From Bostrychus sinensis (Eukaryota > Chordata > Actinopteri > Gobiiformes > Eleotridae), in NCBI GenBank assembly GCA_020698575.1, contig CM036247.1, positions 32,327,086 through 32,391,085 on the forward strand: 64,000 nt of DNA. The letters run 5' to 3'. The notes beneath the pieces were generated by a model. It was not told the DNA's origin, did not search any database, and saw only the letters and a list, made by a program, of their open reading frames with translations. Made by a program: the position numbers and the translations under genes. Positions 34,404 to 44,323 of this stretch are shown here, one piece after another (the stretch's first letter is position 1; every line of letters starts with the position of its first letter).

Positions 34404-36101
34404 CAGTGGTTTGCAAACGTATTCATTCCCCTTAGCATTTTTCCTTTATTGTAGCCTTACAACCAGGTCTTTAAATGGATCATGGAGAGGTTCATGTCAG
34501 TCACTTTACATCACATGACAACAACTATGAAAATGCAAAATATTTTTTATTGTAAAGCAAATTAGAAATATGAAAACATGAGCGTACAAAAGTATGTACC
34601 CCCTCAACTTTGTCCTCTGTAGAACCACCTTCTGAAGGACTTTCAGCTCCAACTTTTCTAGGATAAGTGTTTATGAGCTTGGTTCATAAAATCACTGAGA
34701 TTTGTGCTCAACCGCTCCAGCTCCTTCAGGTTGGAAGCATTGTACAGCACAGTTTGAGTTGTTTTCTTCAAAAATTGTCCTGTGTTTAGCTCCATCCTTC
34801 ATTCCTTCAGTTCTGAGCAGTGTCCCAGTCCCTACCAATGACAAATGTCCCCACAGCAGGACACTGCATCACCAGGCTTCACTTTAGAGAGGGGCCACAG
34901 TCAGGTGCTAGGTTTGTACTACACATAGCATCTTTCATTGATGGCTCATTTTAATTGTATCTGCACAGAGGACCTTGTCGTGTTTGGGGAGTCTCCCACG
35001 TGCCTTTTGGCAAACACAAAACATGGTTTCTTATTATTTTCACCAAGCAATGGCTTTTGTTGGCCACTCCTCCACACAGTCCAGCTCTGTGGAGTGTATG
35101 GTTAAGGTGAGTTGAGTGTGTTTGTTATATATGCCTGGATATATCTGAACAAACTTATAACAAACATAGTTGCTATATAAATCAAACCATATCAATTAAT
35201 AACACGTAATTACTAAAAATAAATAAATTAATAATAGTGTCTGGAAAGGAAATAACTTATTTGTTGCTTAAACATCTTATTTAATCCCACCCCCTTTCAT
35301 AAATCCTTCACCACACAAAAATCAATTCAACTTCCTATTTTAACATCAACATAATTTCTTCATAGCTCTCTCAGTGCTAATGTCAGTGCCCATATAAACC
35401 CCAAATACTCAAAGTACTTTATCAACATACCAAACAAAAATAAATTCTTTATATTTGTTTTTGAACTGCTTCATATTTGGACATTGTTTTAGATCACGAG
35501 TCATGTTGTTCCATTTTTTCACTCTACAAACCGAAACACAAAAACTTCTTCTTGGTATTGCGTACTCTTCTTGTGTTAAAATGATACAGAGTGGTCCTGT
35601 GGACAGATACAACAGTCTCGGCTGTGGAGCTCTGCAGATCTTTCAGGGTCACCTTTGGTCTTATTGTTGCCTCTCTGATGAATGCACTCCTTGCCCGGTT
35701 TGTGAGTTTTAGATGGTCCTCTTTAGGCAGGTTTGGTGTGGTTCCTTATCTTTTACATGTTGTAATGATCAATTATGTGTGTTGTGGCATAATGACAGTT
35801 GAATTGCAGTCAGGCCAACCTTATCTAAATATTTCTGTGACTTCTGAGAGTGAGTAACACTGGGTCTCATTTAAGAGCCTCTTTAAAAAAGGGATAAATA
35901 TTTTTGCACACTCAAGTTTTCTGTTTTTGTGTCATATTTCTTGTTGGCTTCTCAATAAAAAGTAGTTTGCATTTTCATAGTTGTTGTCATGTGATGTAAA
36001 GTGACTGACATAAAACTCTCAATGATCCCTTTCAATTCCTGGTTGTAAGACAACAATAAAGGAAAAATGCTAAGGGGGATGAATACTTTTGCAAGCCCTT
36101 G
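34404..36101 (-). mobile_element. Tc1-like element with LINE tail insertion, both ends present
   Basis: The ends are cagtggtttgcaaacgtatt and tgaatacttttgcaagcccttg, flanked by TA. On the minus strand the Tc1 N-terminal frame reads IREATIRPKVT-like sequence up to TLKDLQSS near 35640. It is interrupted by a LINE ORF2 tail (FCVSVCRVKKWNNMTRDLKQ at 35409-35560) and continues toward 34404. It is collinear, inverted, with 20339-21626. The transposase is badly decayed. Confidence 0.85.
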
Positions 36102-36129
36102 TATACACATTGAATATTATTATTTACAT

Positions 36130-37315
36130 CCGGTAATCCCATGCATGCGCACTATGCCGGAGGGCAAAAAGATCCGCTTTTGTAATTAAGATAACATTGT
36201 ATTGTACAAGTATATTGTCATTTTGAACAAATCTGTTCACAAAATGAAACCAAAAGATTTAAGTATTACTAATTTAGATCACCTTTGTGCAGATAATCGC
36301 AAAAGGTACAGTGTAAAGATGACTGTATTTAGTGAAAATCTTCCAGACCCTTTTAAAATAGCGGACAATCTATGGACTGACAGTCCTCAGAAATAGCTCA
36401 GTTCAGTATGGCAGTATCTACAGCTTCCTCATTAACACACCAGGGATTTATACAGCAGAGCCAATTAAGGCATATATCAGTAGATGGCTATAACGTTTTT
36501 GTGTCTGGACATGTGGGGCAGATATTGTACCACAGCAATAAAGCATCAGGTGTGGATCTGCCTGGAAAAATGAAAAGGCTATGTAGTGTCTGCACACTGT
36601 ACATGCAAAGCAGGGTAAGAATTAATATTTAATGTAAATCTGAATTAAATAATAAACACATAAACTGTGTTTTGAATTATGGATAGATAATCAAGTCGTA
36701 ACTTAGTAGTACTACAATATACAGTTGCATAAATGTGTATTAAAGATTTAACATAACTTTTTTTTAAAACTTGTAGCTATATACTTAAGCATTATTTTAT
36801 TTATCATGCGACAAACTGACCTGTTTATAAATTCAGGCTCAGGGAGGCTTGCAGTCACATTGCTGTGGTGCTGTTCAAGGTTGAGGCAGCAGTAAAGCTT
36901 GGATTGAATCATCATTCTAAAAGAAGCGCAGCATGTGTTTGGAACCACTACTACAAAGAAAAGGTAAAAAATTGGTGTGACACCAGCATAAACATGTAAA
37001 ACTAAATGGCATTTATTTACACTAAGCAGTTATATTATTTCATCAAAATGGTGTGTTGAATACATTCAAATTTTGTGTCAATGTTTTTCACAGGTTACAG
37101 GTTACCTACACGTGTCACAGACATGAACTTCAGCAAGCCAAAACACGGCTGGGTGATAAAAGCAAGAGAGGACGAGACCTTTGTTCAAGCGGGACAGAGA
37201 CAAAGAACTAGCTGCACTTCGCAAAGTGAAGCGTATCTGTTCTGACGCAGGCATCCTGACCAAAGAGGATTCTGACATCCGACACAGCTTCAGAAGATGA
37301 GAATATGCCCCCAGT
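36130..37315 (+). pseudogene. decayed SWIM-zinc-finger gene resembling the second gene of ISL2EU-like elements
   Basis: A frame around 36202-36396 (MKPKDLSITNLDHLCADNRK ... KIADNLWTDSPQK) is followed after a stop/frameshift by YGSIYSFLINTPGIYTAEPI. It then reads SVDGYNVFVSGHVGQ, SAHCTCKAG and, across a GT/AG intron (36615-36836), LREACSHIAVVLFKVEAAVK to NHYYKEK (donor at 36964). CTC...ACSHI is the SWIM CxC...CxH pattern. Downstream, VTDMNFSKPKHG sits after another AG at about 37094. Fish ISL2EU-type elements carry such a SWIM/YqaJ-like partner next to a THAP-DDE transposase. Multiple frame breaks show it is dead. Confidence 0.75.
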
Positions 37316-38284
37316 ATGTGAAGTAGTTAAAAAAAAAAGTGTTTTTTACATTCTCAAAAATATGATTTCATAAAATTATCCAATATGGAAATAAAATAAA
37401 ACTTTCTTGCAAGTTTTACCAAAAATATTGTTATAGGGAGTATAATAAATCCAAAATATCAGCCCTTTGCAGTCTTATTTCAGTAATTCTTACACTATAC
37501 TTTCAGATATTTAACAAGGTATTGCTCATTTAGAACAAAACACTATTTTGTAGGTAATTCTGAGGATGCCAAAGTCTGTTAGCAGTAAGAGCTAATGTCC
37601 CAGTGTCAGTATAGCCTAAAAGACGTCAGTGTGGCTATAGGACAGGCTGCCAATTTAGAGGGCCCTATCTTGCCAACTGGCGCAGACAGCGGCGTGGATG
37701 CGGCACACCCTGGGGCGTGTCCAAATCAATTGTCCCTGAGCAAATGTTTCCCACAATATGCAAGCCTGTGTAACTTGTATTTAGTTTTAAAACATAGTTT
37801 ATTATGGTCTGTCTGTGTGTGTCTCTGTGTCAGCCCTGAGACCAACTGGCTCCTGTCCAGGATGCGCCCTGCCTAAGGCCCAAAGTTACTGGGATAGGCT
37901 CCAGTCACCTGTGATCCCTAACGGGAATAAGCGGAAGAAAATGAATCAGTTTATTATGGTTCATGACTTTGAATTTAGTAAAGATAAAACGTAATGATAA
38001 GTGATGTCAAGCTGGTGGTAAACAGTTAATAATTGTTTGATAAGTCTAGCAGTTAATTGCTTAAATAAAATTAAATAAAATAAAAAAATCCCTAAAAGAG
38101 GACATAAAGTTAGTTGCAGTGAGGGTAGAGGATGCAAATATGGAGAACTTCTGGAAGGAAACAGCTGAAAGGAAAAGAAAAATATGCTAAGGTGATATGA
38201 CAGCTCTGTGACGGCTATGATTTGTAGTTTCTTATCCACATTGTTAATTATATATAAACTGTATGATAAAAGAACATCAGTATG
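37316..38284. other. intergenic with a fish 'GGATAAGCGG' repeat
   Basis: About 37845-37945 (tcctgtccaggatgcgccctgcct..., tgggataggctccag, gggaataagcggaagaaaat) is a widespread fish repeat tail. The rest has no recognisable gene. A T-rich minus-strand ORF here is low complexity. Confidence 0.6.
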
Positions 38285-38494
38285 GGAGTTATTATTCCTT
38301 TATTTAACCAGGTAAAAAAACTCATTGAGATTAAAAACCTCTTTTTCAAGAGTGACCTGGCCAAGAGGGCAGCAACGACATAATTACAACAATACAATAC
38401 AAAACAACAGTCATCCACAAACATGAATTACATGATATAGGAATCTACAATAAAAGATTAGTACAAAAATACCACAACAACAATTAGTGCGATT

Positions 38495-41400
38495 CTAAAA
38501 ACAGTTACATTTACCAATAGAATTTGTTTCACGCTCCTTTATAGTGGATTTGAATTCTCCCAAAGTAATAAGGGCTGTCAAGTTTAGTTCCTTTTGTAAC
38601 TCATTCCATGAAAAAGGGGCAGCATGTTTGAATGCTATCTTTCCCAGCTCTGTCCTGACCCTCGGAACTACCATCTGTAAGAACTTTTGAGAGCGTAAAC
38701 CATATTGCTGTTGGTTTCTAACCATATATATATACAAAGGTAAGATGGAAGCAGCCCAATAATACATTTATAAACAAAAATCAACCAGTGAGAAAGTCTG
38801 CGGACATACAGAGAGGGGTACTCGGCAACAGCATACAGCGTACAATGATGGACACGATTTCCACAGCCTGTAATAAAACGCAAAGCACTGTGGTACACAC
38901 TGTCCAACTTCTTGAGGTGCTGTGTAGGTGCATTCATAAAAAGCAGATCACCATAATCCAACATGGGTAAAAAAGTTACAGAAATAAGGCGTTTCCTTAC
39001 TAAAAGAGAAAAGCTCGATTTGTTCCTGAAAAAGAAACCCAACTTAAGCTTCAGTTTCCGAACAAGGCCCTCAATATGTGGCTTAAAAGACAAGTTTTGA
39101 TCGATGACTATGCCTAAGTACCTGTACATTGAGACTATTTGGATTACTGATCCTTTGGCAGTTTTAATCTGAGGAAGATTTGAAGGCAACTGTTTACCAT
39201 TTAAGAAAACCATAACTTTAGTTTTGTCTGCATTTAAAACTAATTTAAGTTGAAACAGATTTGACTGCATGACATCAAAAGCAGACTGTAAAATATCAAA
39301 AGCATGTTCAATCACAGTGGAAGAGCAATAGATGACTGTGTCGTCTGCATAAAAGTGAAAACAGGCATTTGAGACATCACAACAGAGATCGTTTATGTAG
39401 ACAGAAAACAGCAATGGCCCTAGAACAGATCTCTGGGGAACTCCTTTAGGAACCGGAAGAGAAAAAGAGGACAATCCAGCAAAGTGTACATATTGGGTTC
39501 TCCCCGACAAATAGTCTGAGAACCAGCCAACAGCATTGTCAGAAAGACCAATGTCACAGAGTGTCTTAAGCAAAGTGGGGTGATTGACAGTATCAAATGC
39601 CTTTGACAAATCAATAAAAAGTGCAGTGCAGTATTTTTTACAATCCATAGCCTCGATAATGTCGTTAACAACCTTCACAGCAGCAGTTATTGTACCATGT
39701 CCTTTTCAAAAACCAGACTGACTACTAGATAAAATACCCTGAGCATCAAGAAAAGACTTAAGCTGTTCAGTCACTAGTTTTTCAAGGACTTTTGCAAGAA
39801 TACACAGTTTTGAGATTGGCCTGTAATTGTTCAGAAAAGAGGAATCTCCCCCCTTCAACAGAGGAAGAACCTGTGCAGTTTTCCACACGGAAGGAATTAC
39901 ATTAGATGACAAACTGAGATTAAAAAGGTATGTCAAGGGCTCTGAGATCAAATCCACAGATAATTTAAGAAAGTAAGGCTCTAGCTTATCTGGACCTGCA
40001 GATTTGCCAGTATCTAACTGTTACAGACCTCTATAGACCTGTCCATTGGTCACAGGCCTGAAGACAAATGAAACCGGTAGAGCAGTTCTTTTTGATGCCA
40101 GTGAGTGTCCACAATTTTCAGTTTGGGTATTTGAGTTTGGGTTTAGTGACTCAAATAAGCAACCTGATGAAACAAAATGTTTGTTAAAACAATTTAGAAT
40201 TTCCGCTTTATCAGTGATGGTAAGAGAGTTTGAGACAATGCAAGAAGGAAGATCATTTGTTTGTATGTCACCGTAAGATAGTTTTATTGTTTTCCAGAAT
40301 TTCTTTGGGTCATTAAGATTATTGGTTGTTTTAGACAGATAGAAGTCAGATTTTGCCTTTTTAATAAGAGAGGTACAGCGATTTCTGAGACGTCTAAAAT
40401 TCATCCAATCGACCTCAGACTTTGATTTCCTAGCTTTAGCCCAGGCAACTTCTCTTTCTTTTAACAACCCAGAGAGCTCTCTAGAAAACCATGGGTTTGA
40501 ACAACCTTTGACCCTGAATGTGCGATAGGGTGCATGTTTGTTCACAATTTCAGTAAAAGCATCATAAAAATATTTCCAAGTCACTTCCATGCTGTCTATC
40601 AGAAAAATCTTACTTCAATCAAAAATCCATAAGTCATGATAAAAAGCTTGCTCACAAAAATGTTTAAAATCACGTTTGAGAACAATTTGTGGTCTTGTTT
40701 TGGGAAGTTTTGTTTGTCTGACTGCAGCTATCACACAGTGATCACTAACATCATTTGCAAATACCCCAACATCTGAGTACTTATATGGGACGTTTGTTAA
40801 AAATAGGTCAAGAATAGAGGACTTTATTGGCTGTTTAAGATTTGGACGTGTGGGGTTACTAATCAGCTGTGTGAGGTCAAAAGAATCACAAATAGATTTA
40901 AAATTATCAGAAGCAGCTGTCAGCCAGCCCAAGTTAAAGTCACCAACAAGAACAATCTCTTTAAAATCCAACCTAGACAACTGATTTGTTAATGAGGACA
41001 GGGCATCATTTGCTGCTGAAGGAGGTCTATAGCAGCCTACCACTGTAATAGAATATCCTTTTTGAAGTTCTATGTTCAAGGCAAGGAATTCAAACTGTTT
41101 GCTAAGAGATAGTGATGTCAGAACTGTAACATGAAATTTGTTCTTAACGTAAATTACAATACCACCACCTTTCCTTGGGCGGTCACAACGAAAAACACTG
41201 AAACCCTGGATTGAGATGTCTTTGTCTGTGCACAGATTTGTTCAACCAGGATTCAGACAAAACAAAAATATCACAGTTTAGTCTGTCCACCCAAATCCTT
41301 ATAAAAATCTATTTTAGGGAGAAGACTTCTGACATTGAGGTGAACTATCCCAAGCCCTGACCTAATTTTAAAGTCGTCTGGGGTGTTCAAACAGTTTGGA

Positions 41401-41783
41401 TTTGGACCAGGATTAGGTTCCACATTTCCTGATAAGAGAAGCAGAAGGACAATCATACATTTTCTTTTCACAGAAATGTGTACTGACATTTGTTGGCTAT
41501 TTTTTACCTTCATTTTACCGTAGGGCAGACAGTAGAGTGACAGGAACCAGTTATATGGACCATACATGGTAACAAAAGAGGGTAAGATTAGTGTATTTCC
41601 ATTTACAGATGTAATTGAGGGGGTCCTGCACGAATTTAGAACAGCGAGATTATTAAAACCTGTTCCTTTGGACACAAAGAGAAAAGGCGGTGCATTTTGG
41701 TGTTCACATATTTCCTGCACCTCACATGGACATAGTACAGCCAGAAATAGCAGGGCAGTAAACAGAAACATGTTGATCAGCAT
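38495..41783 (-). pseudogene. LINE ORF: 2A-like leader, APE endonuclease and reverse transcriptase, frame-broken
   Basis: It begins with a hydrophobic signal-like stretch (MLINMFLFTALLFLAVLCPC). Near residue 110-127 comes a 2A-like motif after a leucine run (LLLLLSGNVEPNPGP), then endonuclease VHLNVRSLLPKIDF. After a break: VVGCYRPPSAAN, GDFNLGW and VSDHCVIA (endonuclease core). Reverse transcriptase follows: ALFIDLSKAFDTVNH, PQRSVLGPLLFSVYINDL and FHFYADDTVIYCS (YADD active site intact). At the tail, RVRTELGKIAFKHAAPFSWN. Breaks occur near 41271, 40600, 40010, 39700 and 38670. Usual ORF length would be about 1000 aa. Confidence 0.9.
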
Positions 41784-41902
41784 TCAATAGTAAAGATACT
41801 AGGTTTTGATCCAGGCAGCACAGTGGGAATTCCTACGTGACGATGACGTAGGTTGACTGCGTCACATGTAAACAGGAAGAGACGCCTGGTGAGTGAGTGG
41901 CT

Positions 41903-42265
41903 GGCTGTGAATGAAAAACTTTAAATCAGACCGGCCCTGGCCTAAAAACAATGGACCGCAAGATGCCAACAGTGAAATTAGGAGCAAGCACTTCCCTTTA
42001 ATCTGGTGATTTTGGGCCCATCACATTCCAAACGTTGAATCTACCACCAGGGCGCTTTTCCTCCAGGACGCGATCTGAATAGATCCGAGGCTGTGAATAA
42101 AGACTAAATCAGACCAACCAAGGACTAAGGCAACCATAAAAGCCAAGAGATAAGAGCAAGCACTTCCCTTAATTCTGAAGATTTTGGGCCCATCACAATC
42201 CAGCGCTGAGTCGGCCGCCCGGGCGCTCCAGCTAGCTTCGAAGCTCCCCAGCTACAGATCCTCCA
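41903..42265 (-). promoter_or_regulatory. two tandem roughly 185-bp monomers in LINE 5' region
   Basis: Unit 1 begins gctgtgaatgaaaaacttta (about 41904) and unit 2 ggctgtgaataaagactaaa (about 42089). Both carry 'gagcaagcacttccctt', 'gattttgggcccatcaca' and a CpG-rich end. The block adjoins CRE-like sequence (gatgacgtaggttgactgcgtcac, about 41843-41866). Tandem promoter monomers are known in other LINEs; promoter function here is inferred. Confidence 0.65.
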
Positions 42266-43459
42266 TGATCCACAACAGTGATAACAGCATCTCAGACATG
42301 ATCCAGGTACATAATCCAGATACACGACGCATGCCAATTTAATTTACTGTTTAAAGTGTTGCTTTATTAGTGAACATGAGTTTCAACTTTGTTCAGTCCA
42401 TGTGATATGATCACAGTCGGAGGTAAACTATACAAAAACACCCCATCAAACTGGGAATTCAACTCGTTTCAACTAACTATAGTCTTCAAATCCAAGCGAC
42501 ATAAAATAGTCCAAAGGTTTTATCAACTGCACATAAAACTCACGCAACATTTATTCAGTCACACAGGAGAACGGACAGGTACAAACACGCTGCTGCCTCT
42601 CAGGGACACAGACCTGCGCTGACTGTGAGTTGTGAGAGTTGGCCAATAAAAATGTGTTTGTGAGAAAGTGGATAAAACTTACATGGCCATAGATGTTTTA
42701 CACAGCTTCACTTTGAGGATGCCTCTCAAGTAAAGGAGCAGTGTTGTATTGTAGCTGGCTGTAGTTCCCCATCAGGTTTGGTGTCCATCCTGAAGCACAT
42801 TTTTTATTATGATACATACTGCAAATATACAGAGAACATCTATCTGTTATTGACATATGCTACACAAATCTTGAACAAGCTTGAGGTGATTGCATGAGGT
42901 GATTGCATATTTTATATAAACTTCTACTGTACTAGGCAGCACACACAGCTGCTCACATTGTTATTGCAAATTCAGTGCAAAAAAGCAATACTCATATGTA
43001 AAATAAGTACTGTGGTTAACGTTATTTATTAGTTTATGTAGCTAAGCTAATTGCTATTTTTTGTAAGCTACTGTAGCATTGACTCAGAGTAACAAGCAAA
43101 CTAAATACAATAGAAACACCAACATTCTTCTAAAAAATGAATATGTTGGAAAGTCAGCACAAAAAAAGTGAGTACTATCCCCGGACTACTTATGTATGCA
43201 GCTAAGCTAATCGCTACCTTTATGTAAGTTTCATTAGTAGCACAGAGTATGACCATAACATGCAAACATGATTACACAGAAAAGAAGCTTCCTACTCACA
43301 ACAGGACACAGCGTGTTAAACGTAAAACTGCGTGCGTTTTTTTACCTGTCATTGTCCTGTTTTTCAGCTGCTATTTTCCTCTCAGCAGTGCTCAGTCTCA
43401 GTGTCAGCCAGATAATCTGGCATACCGGGCATAATCCCGAAGGCCTGACGATCCACCTT
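42266..43459. other. intergenic stretch with short direct repeat
   Basis: No gene recognised. A direct repeat of about 75 bp occurs at 43032-43105 and 43190-43265 ('agctaagctaat(t/c)gcta' then '..gtaagtt/gtaagc...gactcagagt / gcacagagta...aaca(a/t)gcaaac'). Confidence 0.5.
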
Positions 43460-44177
43460 TTTTTTTTTTTTTTTTTTTTCTTAGAGTGTACTCACAGCAG
43501 GCCAATCGAACCGTGCCCAAGTCCGGAACGCCCCTAAAGCACGGCCCTAATGTGAGTGCTCTGCAGCGCGCCCAGGCGCAGTACGCTTCAGGACTTTGGC
43601 ACGGTTGGAGGAGGTGGGCCACGGCACGGCGCGGTTGCTCATGCATGCGCATGCGCACACGCACACGCATGCGCACACGCATGCGCACACGCACGCGCAC
43701 ACTACGAGCTCTGTCATTTACGCAACTGTTCTTCTCTAAGAAAAAAGTGGATGAACTCCTATTATCAACACTCGTAACAACGCCACTGACCTGTGCTCAC
43801 CTTTCTGAAGAAGAGAACAGCAGCAGTAGTTCTGAAGCCTCTCTGTCTGCGGTGCCTTCGCTGTTCCTCGTATGTGGTTTATTCCAAACCTGTGACAGAA
43901 GACCGCGTCTCACGAACGAGACTCAAAGCAGAATCACAATAGCACAGATACTTCATGCTGCTGGTCTCACGTTTTCCACTACACTGGTTTTAAAAGTGTT
44001 AGCGGCTCGCTCGACTTGTAAACAAACCGCGCACCATGATGACGTAGCAGCCTGTAGTCCTCAGAGGTGATGACGTAATCGGGCCGCGGCACGATTGGGG
44101 AGGGGTCTGAGTCCCCCGCCTGCCCGCACTCTCACCTGCACAAACGATCCGTGCCGCGGCCGGTTACATCATCAGCA

Positions 44178-44180
<3 letters not shown>
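43460..44180. other. GC-rich insert after a T-run, with CRE-like sites and Z-DNA-prone tract
   Basis: A 21-bp T run (about 43459-43480) opens a block far richer in CpG than its neighbours. It contains an alternating purine-pyrimidine tract, tgcatgcgcatgcgcacacg... (43640-43702), and several TGACGTA motifs (44040, 44070). Polyarginine/threonine ORFs across it look like composition artefacts. It may be part of an unidentified mobile element or an old promoter. No gene is supported. Confidence 0.4.
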
Positions 44181-44225
<45 letters not shown>

Positions 44226-44228
44226 TGT

Positions 44229-44268
<40 letters not shown>

Positions 44269-44273
44269 TATAT

Positions 44274-44320
<47 letters not shown>
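44180..44320. repeat. (TA)n microsatellite, interrupted
   Basis: Three (TA)n blocks separated by 'cgtgttcttt' and 'gtatatatta' lie directly against the left end of the Tc1 element at 44321. This parallels the arrangement at 6.78-6.94 kb. Confidence 0.95.

Positions 44321-44323
<3 letters not shown>

Larger units (their letters stand above)
38285..42265 (-). mobile_element. nearly full-length CR1/Jockey-group non-LTR retrotransposon
   Basis: Minus-strand order: 5' tandem monomers (42265-41903), N-terminal ORF (41783-41271), endonuclease (about 41330-40615), linker and reverse transcriptase (40590-38668), C-terminal tail (to 38495), and a 3'UTR ending in 'cttggccaggtcactcttgaa'...'ctggttaaataaag' near 38290. 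Several frameshifts and stops separate the frames, so it is inactive. A 3' relative is at 13.6-14.56 kb. Confidence 0.9.

Noticed and set aside
43486..44070. 194-aa ORF with Arg/Thr repeats
   Set aside because: It lies in a CpG-rich, alternating dinucleotide tract, with no start context, domain or splice evidence. An open frame is expected from composition.
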